This document shows positions 26,677-34,522 of a DNA stretch of 64,000 bases, in pieces. The DNA lies in NCBI RefSeq assembly GCF_902498195.1, contig NZ_CABVIY010000001.1, forward strand, positions 806,001 to 870,000, read 5' to 3'. The stretch comes from Pseudomonas fluorescens (lineage in GTDB: Bacteria; Pseudomonadota; Gammaproteobacteria; Pseudomonadales; Pseudomonadaceae). The translations under genes were made by a program, and so were the position numbers. A model generated the notes under the pieces. It did no database searches. It worked only from the letters and a program-made list of their open reading frames with translations, and had not been told where the DNA came from. Each line of letters opens with the position of its first letter. Positions within the stretch are counted from its first letter, which is position 1.

Positions 26677-26687
26677 TAGTATTACTA
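26677..26687. promoter_or_regulatory. Candidate FadR-subfamily operator 2
   Basis: TAGTATTACTA is a near-perfect dyad fitting TNGTNNNACNA, overlapping an AT-rich TACTATAT element that could be a -10 box. It lies 75 bases from site 1 in the shared divergent promoter region. Confidence 0.62.
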
Positions 26688-26780
26688 TATAGTCGTTTTC
26701 AGCGGAGGGATGGCCCTGGCGGTTTACCGTGAGAGGCGTCCCCCGAGGTTCTATAAAAACAACAATCGGAGACCGATCTC

Positions 26781-28103
26781 ATGAGCCAGGAACTGCGGCT
26801 TATTCGTCGCATCACGCTGAAACTGATTCCCTTCCTGATCCTGCTGTACCTGATCGCCTATGTGGATCGCTCCGCCGTGGGGTTCGCCAAGTTGCACATG
26901 GGCGCCGACATCGGCCTGGGCGACGCGGCCTACGGACTGGGCGCGGGGCTGTTCTTCATTGGCTACTTCCTGCTGGAAATCCCCAGCAACCTGATGCTCG
27001 ACCGCTTCGGTGCGCGACGCTGGTTCGCGCGGATCATGGTCACCTGGGGCGCCATCACCATCGGTATGGCCTTCGTCCAGGGGCCGAACAGCTTCTATCT
27101 GATGCGCTTTCTGCTGGGTGCGGCGGAGGCCGGGTTCTTCCCGGGCGTTCTGTACTACATCACCCAATGGTTCCCGGTGCGCCATCGCGGCAAGATCCTC
27201 GGCCTGTTCATCCTCTCGCAACCGATCGCGATGATGATCACTGGTCCCGTATCCGGCGGTTTGCTGGGCATGGACGGCGTGCTGGGGCTGCACGGCTGGC
27301 AATGGCTGTTCATCGTCATCGGCACCCCGGCGATCCTGCTGACCTGGCCGACGCTGCGCTACCTGCCCGACGGCCCGCAACAGGTGAAATGGATGAGCCA
27401 GGCGGAAAAGGACTGGCTGAGCGGTGAGCTGAAAAAAGACCTCGAAGAATACGGCCAGACCCGCCATGGCAACCCGCTGCATGCGCTCAAGGACAAACGC
27501 GTGCTGCTGCTGGCGTTGTTCTACCTGCCGGTGACCTTGAGCATCTATGGCCTGGGCTTGTGGTTGCCGACCCTGATCAAACAGTTCGGCGGCAGCGACC
27601 TGGTGACCGGGTTCGTGTCGGCCGTGCCTTACATCTTCGGGATCATCGGTCTGCTGATCATTCCGCGCAGTTCCGATCGCTTGAATGATCGTTACGGCCA
27701 CCTGGCAGTGCTTTATGTACTGGGCGCCATCGGCCTGTTCCTCAGTGCCTGGCTGACGTTCCCGGTATTGCAATTGATGGCGCTGTGCCTGGTCGCCTTC
27801 GCCCTGTTTTCCTGCACGGCGGTGTTCTGGACCTTGCCTGGCCGGTTCTTTGCCGGTGCCAGTGCCGCGGCGGGGATTGCCCTGATCAATTCGGTGGGCA
27901 ACCTCGGCGGCTACATCGGTCCGTTCGTGATCGGCGCGCTCAAGGAGTACACCGGCAACCTGGCGTCGGGCCTGTACTTCCTGTCCTGCGTGATGCTGTT
28001 CGGCCTGGTGCTGACCGGCGTGGTCTATCGCCTGCTGGAACGCAAGCACGTGCTGCCGGCGGATGAGTTTGCGGCGAGTGCGCGCGGCGCCTCCCGTACC
28101 TGA
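26781..28103 (+). CDS. MFS transporter, anion:cation symporter family (sugar acids)
   Basis: This is a 440-residue inner-membrane carrier with 12 predicted helices. The family motif DRFGARRWFARIMVTWG between helices 2 and 3 and FFPGVLYYITQWFPVRHRGKI are characteristic of the ACS family, which imports hexonates, glucarate, tartrate and similar acids. The start MSQELRLIRRITLKLIPFLILLYLIAYVDRSAVGFA is typical, with the Asp-Arg of helix 1. In this context it most likely imports the pentonate degraded by the dehydratase, AraD1 and dehydrogenase. It is the first gene on the plus side of the divergent promoter with two putative GntR operators. Confidence 0.92.
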   Translation: MSQELRLIRRITLKLIPFLILLYLIAYVDRSAVGFAKLHMGADIGLGDAAYGLGAGLFFIGYFLLEIPSNLMLDRFGARRWFARIMVTWGAITIGMAFVQGPNSFYLMRFLLGAAEAGFFPGVLYYITQWFPVRHRGKILGLFILSQPIAMMITGPVSGGLLGMDGVLGLHGWQWLFIVIGTPAILLTWPTLRYLPDGPQQVKWMSQAEKDWLSGELKKDLEEYGQTRHGNPLHALKDKRVLLLALFYLPVTLSIYGLGLWLPTLIKQFGGSDLVTGFVSAVPYIFGIIGLLIIPRSSDRLNDRYGHLAVLYVLGAIGLFLSAWLTFPVLQLMALCLVAFALFSCTAVFWTLPGRFFAGASAAAGIALINSVGNLGGYIGPFVIGALKEYTGNLASGLYFLSCVMLFGLVLTGVVYRLLERKHVLPADEFAASARGASRT

Positions 28104-28112
28104 CACAACACC

Positions 28113-28202
28113 TGTGGGAGCGAGCCTGCTCGCGAAGAGGCCGCCAAATCCAACATCAATGGCGACGGATATTCCGCTTTCGCGAGCAAGCCCGCTCCCA
28201 CA
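28113..28202. repeat. REP pair (GTGGGAGC type) inside the pentonate operon
   Basis: TGTGGGAGCGAGCCTGCTCG and an inverted unit ending GCCCGCTCCCACA lie between the MFS and AraD1 genes. The arms differ slightly (GAGCC against GGGCT). The palindrome could lower expression of downstream genes relative to the transporter. Confidence 0.85.
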
Positions 28203-28246
28203 TGGGGACTGCGGCGTTTTCAAGTTTTGCTTAAAGGAGAAAATTC

Positions 28247-29239
28247 ATGCGTTTGGTGCAATTCGAATTGAGTAACGGCGAGCGCCGGGTCGGGGTGGTC
28301 GAGGGTGAGCAGGTGCGCGAAGTGCAGGCCGCACGCACGGTGCGCGACCTGGCCCTGGCGGCGATCGAGGCGGGCGTCAATCTTGAACAACAGGTGCAAG
28401 CCTTGGGGCTCGGTATCAGCCACGACTACGCCGAACTGCTGGCCCAACTGCGCATTCTGCCGCCGCTGGACCACCCGGACCCGGCGCACCTGCTGGTCAG
28501 CGGCACCGGGTTGACCCACCTGGGCAGCGCTTCGGCCCGGGACAAGATGCATCAGCAGGCCGGCGATGAAGCGGCGATGACCGACACCATGCGCATCTTC
28601 AAGTGGGGCGTGGAGGGCGGCAAGCCGGCAGCGGGGCAGGCCGGCGTGCAGCCGGAGTGGTTCTACAAGGGCGACGGCAGCATTGTCGTGCGCCCGGGCC
28701 AGCCGTTCCCGTTACCGCCGTTTGCCGAAGACGCCGGGGAGGAGCCGGAACTGAGCGGCCTGTATGTTATTGGCCACGACGGCAAGCCGTATCGCCTGGG
28801 CTTCGCCGTGGGCAACGAGTTCTCCGATCACGTCATGGAACGCAAGAACTACCTGTACCTGGCCCACTCGAAACTGCGCAGTTGCAGCTACGGCCCGGAG
28901 TTGCGGGTCGGTGAATTGCCCCAGCATCTGGCCGGCACCAGCCGCATCCTGCGCGACGGTGAAGTGCTGTGGCAGAACGAGTTCCTCAGCGGCGAAGCCA
29001 ACATGTGTCACAGCCTGGCGAACCTCGAATTCCATCATTTCAAGTACAGCCAGTTCCTGCGTCCGGGTGACGTGCACATTCACTTCTTCGGCACCGCGAC
29101 CCTGTCGTTCGCCGACAGCATTCGCACGCAACCGGGCGATGTGTTCGAGATCAGCCAGGCCGAATTCGGCGCGCCGTTGATCAATGGCATTGCCCCCGTT
29201 GCAGCGGCGTTCGAACCCGGCACCGTCGGCACACTTTGA
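28247..29239 (+). CDS. AraD1 family protein (fumarylacetoacetase-like fold), keto-deoxy-pentonate enzyme
   Basis: This 330-residue cytoplasmic protein belongs to the AraD1 family, a relative of fumarylacetoacetate hydrolases. The C-terminal half carries the fold's acidic metal-binding stretch in SGLYVIGHDGKPYRLGFAVGNEFSDHVMERKN and the conserved ANMCHSLANLEFHHFKYSQFLRPGDVHIHFFGTATLSFAD. Members linked to arabinonate or xylonate degradation are thought to dehydrate 2-keto-3-deoxypentonate to 2-oxoglutarate semialdehyde. The next gene, a semialdehyde dehydrogenase, fits this. A strong AAGGAGA precedes the ATG. An aldolase or hydrolase activity is the alternative. Confidence 0.87.
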   Translation: MRLVQFELSNGERRVGVVEGEQVREVQAARTVRDLALAAIEAGVNLEQQVQALGLGISHDYAELLAQLRILPPLDHPDPAHLLVSGTGLTHLGSASARDKMHQQAGDEAAMTDTMRIFKWGVEGGKPAAGQAGVQPEWFYKGDGSIVVRPGQPFPLPPFAEDAGEEPELSGLYVIGHDGKPYRLGFAVGNEFSDHVMERKNYLYLAHSKLRSCSYGPELRVGELPQHLAGTSRILRDGEVLWQNEFLSGEANMCHSLANLEFHHFKYSQFLRPGDVHIHFFGTATLSFADSIRTQPGDVFEISQAEFGAPLINGIAPVAAAFEPGTVGTL

Positions 29240-29249
29240 GGAGCTTTTC

Positions 29250-30830
29250 ATGACCCCGATTCTTGGTCACAACTACATCGGTGGCCAGCGCAGTGCGTTG
29301 GGCAACGTCAAATTGCACAGCGTCGACGCTGAAACCGGCGAAGCCTTGCCCCATGATTTCATCCAGGCCACGCCGGAAGAAGTCGATGCCGCGGCCAAGG
29401 CTGCCGCGGCCGCATACCCGACCTATCGCGGTCTGAGTGGCGAGCGTCGTGCCCAGTTCCTCGAAGCGATTGCCGATGAGCTGGACGCACTGGGCGATGA
29501 CTTCGTGAGCCTGGTGTGTCGCGAAACCGCGTTGCCGGCGGCACGGATCATCGGTGAGCGCGGGCGCACCAGCGGCCAGATGCGTCTGTTCGCCAGCGTG
29601 TTGCGTCGTGGTGATTTCTATGGCGCGCGCATCGACCGCGCGTTACCCGAGCGCCAACCCTTGCCGCGTCCGGACTTGCGCCAACATCGCATCGGCCTCG
29701 GGCCGGTGGCGGTGTTCGGTGCCAGCAACTTTCCCCTGGCGTTTTCCACGGCGGGCGGCGACACCGCTGCAGCCCTGGCCGCCGGCTGCCCGGTGGTGTT
29801 CAAGGCCCACAGCGGCCACATGGCCACCGCCGAACAGGTGGCCGATGCGATCCTGCGCGCCGCGCACAAAACCGCGATGCCGGCCGGCGTGTTCAACATG
29901 ATCTACGGCGGCGGGGTCGGCGAGGCGCTGGTCAAGCACCCGGCGATCCAGGCGGTGGGCTTTACCGGTTCGCTCAAGGGCGGTCGAGCCCTGTGCGACA
30001 TGGCGGCGGCGCGTGCGCAACCGATCCCGGTGTTCGCCGAAATGTCGAGCATCAACCCGGTGATCGTACTGCCCCAGGCGCTGCAAGCACGCACGGACAC
30101 CATTGCCCGTGGCCTGTCGGCTTCGGTGGTTCAAGGCTGTGGCCAGTTCTGCACCAACCCCGGCCTGGTGATCGGCATCCGATCGCCGCAGTTCAGCGCG
30201 TTCCTGGCATTACTGACGCAGATGATGGCCGACCAGCCGGCGCAAACCATGCTCAACGCCGGGACCCTGGGCAGCTATGGCAAGGGCTTGCAGAAACTGC
30301 TCGATCATCCGCGTATCGAGCATCTGGCGGGGCAAACCCAGTCGGGTCGCCAGGCGCAGCCTCAGCTGTTCAAGGCTGATGCGGGCTTGCTGATCGAGGG
30401 CGACGAGGTGTTGCAAGAGGAAGTGTTCGGCCCGACCACGGTGGTGGTCGAAGTGGCGGATCAGGCGCAACTCAGCGCTGCGTTGAATGGCTTGCACGGC
30501 CAATTAACGGCGACAATCATCGGCGAACAGGCGGATTTCGAGCAGTTCGGCGAATTGACCGCATTGCTGGAACAGAAGGTCGGGCGGATCCTGCTCAATG
30601 GCTATCCGACCGGCGTGGAAGTCTGTGATTCGATGGTCCATGGCGGGCCGTATCCGGCGACTTCGGATGCCCGTGGCACGTCGGTGGGCACCCTGGCCAT
30701 CGATCGCTTCCTGCGCCCGGTGTGCTTGCAGAATTACCCCGACAACCTGTTGCCGGACGCGCTGAAGAACGCCAATCCGCTGGGCATCCAGCGGCTGGTG
30801 GATGGCAACCCGTCGCGCGCCCCGATCTGA
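29250..30830 (+). CDS. Aldehyde dehydrogenase, 2-oxoglutarate semialdehyde (2,5-dioxovalerate) type
   Basis: This is a 526-residue NAD(P)-dependent dehydrogenase. It shows the Rossmann-type cofactor region GPVAVFGASNFPLAFSTAGGDTAAALAAGCPVVFKAHSGH, the glycine motif VGFTGSLKGGRALC, the general base Glu in FAEMSSINPVIV, and the catalytic Cys in VVQGCGQFCTNPGLV. The GASNFPLAFS variant marks the ketoglutarate-semialdehyde branch. It would make 2-oxoglutarate, feeding the TCA cycle, as the last step of the pentonate route. GAGGAG precedes ATG 29250, 10 bases after the AraD1 stop; the longer frame from 29184 overlaps AraD1 and is rejected. Confidence 0.92.
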   Translation: MTPILGHNYIGGQRSALGNVKLHSVDAETGEALPHDFIQATPEEVDAAAKAAAAAYPTYRGLSGERRAQFLEAIADELDALGDDFVSLVCRETALPAARIIGERGRTSGQMRLFASVLRRGDFYGARIDRALPERQPLPRPDLRQHRIGLGPVAVFGASNFPLAFSTAGGDTAAALAAGCPVVFKAHSGHMATAEQVADAILRAAHKTAMPAGVFNMIYGGGVGEALVKHPAIQAVGFTGSLKGGRALCDMAAARAQPIPVFAEMSSINPVIVLPQALQARTDTIARGLSASVVQGCGQFCTNPGLVIGIRSPQFSAFLALLTQMMADQPAQTMLNAGTLGSYGKGLQKLLDHPRIEHLAGQTQSGRQAQPQLFKADAGLLIEGDEVLQEEVFGPTTVVVEVADQAQLSAALNGLHGQLTATIIGEQADFEQFGELTALLEQKVGRILLNGYPTGVEVCDSMVHGGPYPATSDARGTSVGTLAIDRFLRPVCLQNYPDNLLPDALKNANPLGIQRLVDGNPSRAPI

Positions 30831-30849
30831 CCAACACACGCATAACCCC

Positions 30850-30939
30850 TGTGGGAGCGGGCTTGCTCGCGAAGGCGGCATGTCAGTCGACATCATCATT
30901 GACTGACACGCCGCCTTCGCGAGCAAGCCCGCTCCCACA
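30850..30939. repeat. Long near-perfect REP palindrome
   Basis: The arms extend past the usual REP core through GGCGGCATGTCAGTC and its complement, giving about 38 paired positions around a 12-base loop. It separates the dehydrogenase from the DUF5629-like gene. Confidence 0.9.
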
Positions 30940-30994
30940 GGGAATGTGGTGCATGAGCTATCATTGCGTCTTTCCCATTCAAAGATTGACTGCC

Positions 30995-31291
30995 ATGACT
31001 GCTGTAACCGATACCTTGCTCAATGCCCTCGAACACTGCGGTATGGTGGAAATCGATGGGCTGCATGCCTTCGAATTCGCCCTTGATGTCGACGACAACC
31101 TGCATATCGAATGCATGGACGGTCGAGCGGCCAAGCACTGGGAGTTCACCCCGGCACAGATCCAGGCGGCGACCTTCGATACGACGTTGCAGAGCTGGCT
31201 GATCAAGGATGACGGCGGCGAACACCGTCTGGTCTGCCTCGGCGATGTCATCAGCGGCGACAACGAAGACGACGAACAAGAGGATGCGTAA
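30995..31291 (+). CDS. Small acidic protein, DUF5629-like
   Basis: This 98-residue cytoplasmic protein is very acidic, ending ISGDNEDDEQEDA. Its body (MVEIDGLHAFEFALDVDDNLHIECMDGRAAKHWEFTPAQIQAA) alternates beta strands and loops. I recall similar Pseudomonas proteins annotated as DUF5629, without a known function. The ATG at 30995 is the likely start because the reading frame upstream runs back through the REP element. Its last eight bases overlap the start of the lactonase gene, so the two are cotranscribed. Confidence 0.75.
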   Translation: MTAVTDTLLNALEHCGMVEIDGLHAFEFALDVDDNLHIECMDGRAAKHWEFTPAQIQAATFDTTLQSWLIKDDGGEHRLVCLGDVISGDNEDDEQEDA

Positions 31292-32453
31292 CCTCTGGCC
31301 GCTGCTGATCGCCGCCAGCATCGGCGCGATGGGCGTTCAGGGCGCCTGCGCCGATGAGTATTCATTGCTCGTGGGGTCGTACACCGCCGGGCAAAGCCAG
31401 GGCATTTACCGGCTCAATTTCGACAGCGCGACCGGGCAGATCAACCCCAGGCCGTTGCAAGTGATCATCAGCGAAAACCCGTCCTGGCTGACCCTGTCCG
31501 GGGATCAGCGACGCCTGTTCGTGGTCAATGAAAATGGCCCGGGCCAGGCCGAACCGGTCGGACGGGTCAGCAGCTACGCGATCGACCCCAAGACCCATGA
31601 ACTGAGCCTGATCAATCAGGTGCAGAGCCTGGGCAACGAGCCAACGCATTCGAGCCTCAGCGCGGATGCCAGCCATCTGTTCGTCAGCAATTACTCAGTG
31701 GCCGAAGATCCGGGCGGCACCCTGGCGGTGTTGCCGGTGGCGGCAGATGGCACGCTGAAGCCGGTGGTGCAGATGAGCAGCCATCCCGCCAGCCGGGTCA
31801 ATCCCGAACGGCAGATGTCGGCGCATGTGCATTCGACGATTACGTCGCCGGATGGCAAGTACGTGTTCTCCAATGACCTGGGCGCGGACAGGGTTTTCGT
31901 CTACCGCTTCGACCCCAAGGCCAATCCCGACCTGCCGTTGACCCCGGCCACGCCGGCATTCGTCCAGCTGCCACCCGGCAGCGGCCCGCGTCATCTGCTG
32001 TTCAGCGCTGATGGCAAACACGCCTGGCTGACCATGGAAATGAGCGCCCGGGTCGCGGTGTTCGATTACCGGGACGGCACGCTTGAGCAGACGCAAATGG
32101 TCGATCTGGCGGCCGGCCAGCCAGTGTCCGACAAGGCGGGCGCCGCGCTGCACGCCTCCCGCGATGGCAAGTTTCTCTACGTCAGCAACCGGGGCACCGC
32201 CAATCAGTTGCTGGTGTTCGCCATCGATCCGCTGAGCGGGCATCTCAAGGAGCTGCAGCGCAGGTCGGTGGAGGGCGACCATCCACGGGAGTTCAGCCTC
32301 GATCCCGGCGGCAAGTTCGTGCTGATCGCCAACCAGAAAAGCAACCAGATCGTCGTCGTCGAACGTGATGCCAACAGCGGTCTGCTCGGCAAAACCGTGC
32401 AGAAACTGCCGATGGACGCGCCAAGCGACCTGAAGTTTGTGCTGCGACAATAG
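31284..32453 (+). CDS. Exported lactonase, seven-bladed propeller (6-phosphogluconolactonase-like)
   Basis: This 389-residue protein has a signal peptide (MRNLWPLLIAASIGAMGVQGACADEYSLL) followed by a COG2706-type propeller. Marker segments are LLVGSYTAGQSQGIYRLNFD, the histidine in MSAHVHSTITSPDGKYVFSNDLGADRVFVYRFD, PPGSGPRHLLFSADGKHAWLTMEMSARVAVF and LYVSNRGTANQLLVFAID. Relatives hydrolyse sugar lactones. Periplasmic location next to a pentonate operon suggests that it opens the lactone formed by periplasmic aldose oxidation, so that the acid can be imported; this is inference. The start at 31284 overlaps the preceding gene by eight bases. Confidence 0.85.
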   Translation: MRNLWPLLIAASIGAMGVQGACADEYSLLVGSYTAGQSQGIYRLNFDSATGQINPRPLQVIISENPSWLTLSGDQRRLFVVNENGPGQAEPVGRVSSYAIDPKTHELSLINQVQSLGNEPTHSSLSADASHLFVSNYSVAEDPGGTLAVLPVAADGTLKPVVQMSSHPASRVNPERQMSAHVHSTITSPDGKYVFSNDLGADRVFVYRFDPKANPDLPLTPATPAFVQLPPGSGPRHLLFSADGKHAWLTMEMSARVAVFDYRDGTLEQTQMVDLAAGQPVSDKAGAALHASRDGKFLYVSNRGTANQLLVFAIDPLSGHLKELQRRSVEGDHPREFSLDPGGKFVLIANQKSNQIVVVERDANSGLLGKTVQKLPMDAPSDLKFVLRQ

Positions 32454-32608
32454 ACCGCAGGCCTCGGTTCGCGGGGCCTGTAGCTTTCTATCAATGAGCC
32501 TGATATTTGGTAGTGCTACAAAAGATTTCAAGGCGTCGTTCCTCGAAGGTTAAGTTTGCTTCACGGCCCCACCGGGCAAGCAAGCCAACTGACTTCGAGG
32601 AATACACC

Positions 32609-32788
32609 ATGAACTTCAATCTCTTCTCCATCATCGCCGCTTCCGCCATCTCTGCCACCGTGGCCCTGCCAGCCAGTGCCAACGTTGAAATCAGCGACAA
32701 AAAATCCCACACCCAGAGCTACACCCCGAAATACCTGCAACAAAGTGCCAACTTCTACGCCGCGCTGGATCACAAAGCCCAGCACTGA
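32609..32788 (+). CDS. Small exported protein, unknown
   Basis: This 59-residue protein has a clear signal peptide (MNFNLFSIIAASAISATVALPASA) and a short mature part of about 35 residues, NVEISDKKSHTQSYTPKYLQ followed by a hydrophilic end containing histidines. The likely ribosome binding site is GAGGAA, 8 bases upstream; the longer frame from 32507 lacks one. The mature chain has no Cys. I do not recognise it. It is probably periplasmic. Confidence 0.65.
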   Translation: MNFNLFSIIAASAISATVALPASANVEISDKKSHTQSYTPKYLQQSANFYAALDHKAQH

Positions 32789-32819
32789 GCGTTTATCCCC
32801 GCAATCCCTGTAGCAGCTG

Positions 32820-32953
32820 GCGAAGCCCGCTTCCGTGTAGGAGCGAGCCCTGCTCGCGATGGTCGTCAACGATGACGCGGACAGCCTGATTGCCCGCAGC
32901 GCCTGGACTTCAATCGCGAGCAGGGCTCGCTCCTACATGGAAGCGGGCTTCGC
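32820..32953. repeat. Nested REP palindrome
   Basis: The inner inverted pair (TGTAGGAGCGAGCCCTGCTC and complement) is enclosed by an outer pair, GCGAAGCCCGCTTCC and GGAAGCGGGCTTCGC. This gives a two-level palindrome, longer than other copies in the window. Confidence 0.85.
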
Positions 32954-33094
32954 GAGCTGCAACAGATGTCGCTCCTGCATAACGCGTTTACGACAACATC
33001 ATTTAGCCATTCATGTAGCGCTTGATATCACATGGCCATCGGTTTAAATTTGACGCGGATTTTTTGACTCCTTCACTAGAAAAGGATCGACAAG

Positions 33095-33220
33095 ATGGCG
33101 ATGCGTCTGGCCGTGGTTCTGCTGTTCCTCTATTCCACTCCAATTCTGTCCGCTGCCGAGCCATTTTCCGGGGAGCCCGACGCTGCCCGCGAGCGCATGA
33201 TTAGTTTTATCGAAGACTGA
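33095..33220 (+). CDS. 41-residue exported peptide, possible gene remnant
   Basis: The frame encodes a signal peptide, AMRLAVVLLFLYSTPILSAA, and a 20-residue tail EPFSGEPDAARERMISFIED before a stop. AAAGGA lies 8 bases upstream of the ATG. The tail resembles the N-terminal helix of protein-L-isoaspartate methyltransferases (AARERM-x3-IE), some of which are exported in pseudomonads. The piece may therefore be a truncated gene start and not a functional peptide. I am unsure. Confidence 0.35.
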   Translation: MAMRLAVVLLFLYSTPILSAAEPFSGEPDAARERMISFIED

Positions 33221-33335
33221 AATAGTCTTCTTCAATGATCAACGCAGATGATATTCGCTATAGACAAGGGTGGTTGGTCGCTGATGCTTTTTTGACCGAT
33301 TCTGTGGGCTCTGAAACATGCCCACGGAGTTCATC

Positions 33336-33548
33336 ATGGCCAGCGCAATCATCACTTCTGCCAAACGCGGCGCCTATGTGGCTATCGGTCTTTACCTGGT
33401 CATGGTGCTGGTTGTCAGTCTTTCGCCACAATCGCAACAATCCTTCGAAGCGCCTATCCAAGTCGCACACCCTGGCATCCAGTTTGAACACCGCGCACAA
33501 CAGGCGCTGGTCGATCAGGCTGATCTGGCGGGAGTGGGCGGAGCATGA
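33336..33548 (+). CDS. Small single-pass membrane protein, unknown
   Basis: This is a 70-residue protein with one hydrophobic segment near the N-terminus (GAYVAIGLYLVMVLVVSL, about residues 12-29) and a hydrophilic tail of about 40 residues. GGAG lies 6 bases upstream of ATG 33336, which is why I prefer it over ATG 33318. Its stop overlaps the next start (ATGA), so the two small genes are translationally coupled. Topology is probably N-in with the tail in the periplasm. No family is recognised. Confidence 0.6.
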   Translation: MASAIITSAKRGAYVAIGLYLVMVLVVSLSPQSQQSFEAPIQVAHPGIQFEHRAQQALVDQADLAGVGGA

Positions 33549-33802
33549 ACCGTTGCAAACTCCTGGTTATCGCCTTTCTGGCGTTCATCACCAATGGCTT
33601 TTCCTTGCTGGGCATCGGGCAAGGTTCGATAGGCGGGGTGGCACGGGCCATGGAGGCCAATCACAACATCGCGCGCAACATCGAGATCGCCAAGGCCATG
33701 GGCATGCTGGCCGGCAACCCGCCGCTCAAACCCGATAGCGGGTTTTTCGGGCCGTTCCAGGTCGATTGCTCGGTGATCGGCATGTGTGAAGTGCTGGCGT
33801 AA
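33545..33802 (+). CDS. Small exported or membrane protein with C-terminal Cys pair, unknown
   Basis: This is an 85-residue protein. It opens MNRCKLLVIAFLAFITNGFSLLGIG, which is either a signal peptide or a membrane anchor. An amphipathic stretch (VARAMEANHNIARNIEIAKAMGML) follows, and the tail contains DCSVIGMC, where two Cys could form a disulfide in the periplasm. It is coupled to the preceding small gene through ATGA. The pair is bracketed by REP elements. I do not recognise a family; both proteins probably act together in the envelope. Confidence 0.6.
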   Translation: MNRCKLLVIAFLAFITNGFSLLGIGQGSIGGVARAMEANHNIARNIEIAKAMGMLAGNPPLKPDSGFFGPFQVDCSVIGMCEVLA

Positions 33803-33816
33803 ACCACACGGCCCCC

Positions 33817-33916
33817 TGTAGGAGCGAGCATGCTCGCGATGGACCCGAGAAAGCAGTGGGGTGTCAGATTCCCCACGTTATCGTTAACGACCATCGCGAG
33901 CATGCTCGCTCCTACA
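33817..33916. repeat. REP pair (TGTAGGAGCGAGC type)
   Basis: TGTAGGAGCGAGCATGCTCG and its complement flank a spacer with its own small dyads (GTGGGG/CCCCAC and GTTATCGTTAAC-like). It separates the small coupled genes from the convergent glutathione S-transferase gene. Confidence 0.88.
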
Positions 33917-33925
33917 GAAAAGCGG

Positions 33926-34522
33926 TTATTTCTTCATGATCGATGTGAATAAATCCGAATCCAGAAACCGCTGCAACCAGGCCTGCAACCGTCCATAAGG
34001 CGTCTGCGCGAACCACTCGCGATCGACATGGGCGAATTGCCGTATGAACGGCATCAACGCCACATCGGCCAGGCTGGGATGGTCGGCCAGCAAATAATCC
34101 CGACCCTCCAGCAACTCATCCAGCTTGCGCAGAAATATTTCACCTTCGGCGCGGTAATGCTCCATCGGCTGTTCGGGATAGCGCTCGGCGTACTTGTAGC
34201 GATTGAGCTGCACCTTGAACGCCTGATCGTTCTCTTCGATCAACGCCGCGATGGCGCATTGTCCCTGCGGCTCATCCTTGAGCAACCAATCCTGCGGATC
34301 ATTCTGTGCCAGCGCCCAATGCATGATTTGCAGGCTTTCATCAATCACCCGGCCTTCAACGCTCAGCACCGGCACCGTGCCCTTGCTCGACAGCGCGAGC
34401 ATCTCGGCGGGCTTGGCCTTGAGGCTGACTTCGACAATCTCCACGGCCACTCCCGAGTAACGCAGGGCCATGCGCGCCCGCATGGCGTAGGGGCAGCGGC
34501 GGAAGGAGTAGAGCGTGATCAT
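33926..34522 (-). CDS. Glutathione S-transferase family protein
   Basis: This is a 198-residue cytosolic protein. It has the thioredoxin-fold N-domain (MITLYSFRRCPYAMRARMAL, with a CPYA motif like glutaredoxin 2 and omega-class GSTs), the cis-Pro glutathione-binding region KGTVPVLSVEGRVIDESLQIM, and a helical C-domain with the N-capping segment LADHPSLADVALMPFIRQF. The catalytic Cys suggests thiol transferase chemistry and not classical conjugation. Its start overlaps the sbcC stop by four bases, so it is the last gene of the sbcD-sbcC-GST unit. Confidence 0.9.
   Translation of the reverse strand: MITLYSFRRCPYAMRARMALRYSGVAVEIVEVSLKAKPAEMLALSSKGTVPVLSVEGRVIDESLQIMHWALAQNDPQDWLLKDEPQGQCAIAALIEENDQAFKVQLNRYKYAERYPEQPMEHYRAEGEIFLRKLDELLEGRDYLLADHPSLADVALMPFIRQFAHVDREWFAQTPYGRLQAWLQRFLDSDLFTSIMKK

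Noticed and set aside
31209-31283. Longer start for the lactonase
   Set aside because: The extra 25 residues lie within the DUF5629-like gene and displace the clear signal peptide beginning at 31284.
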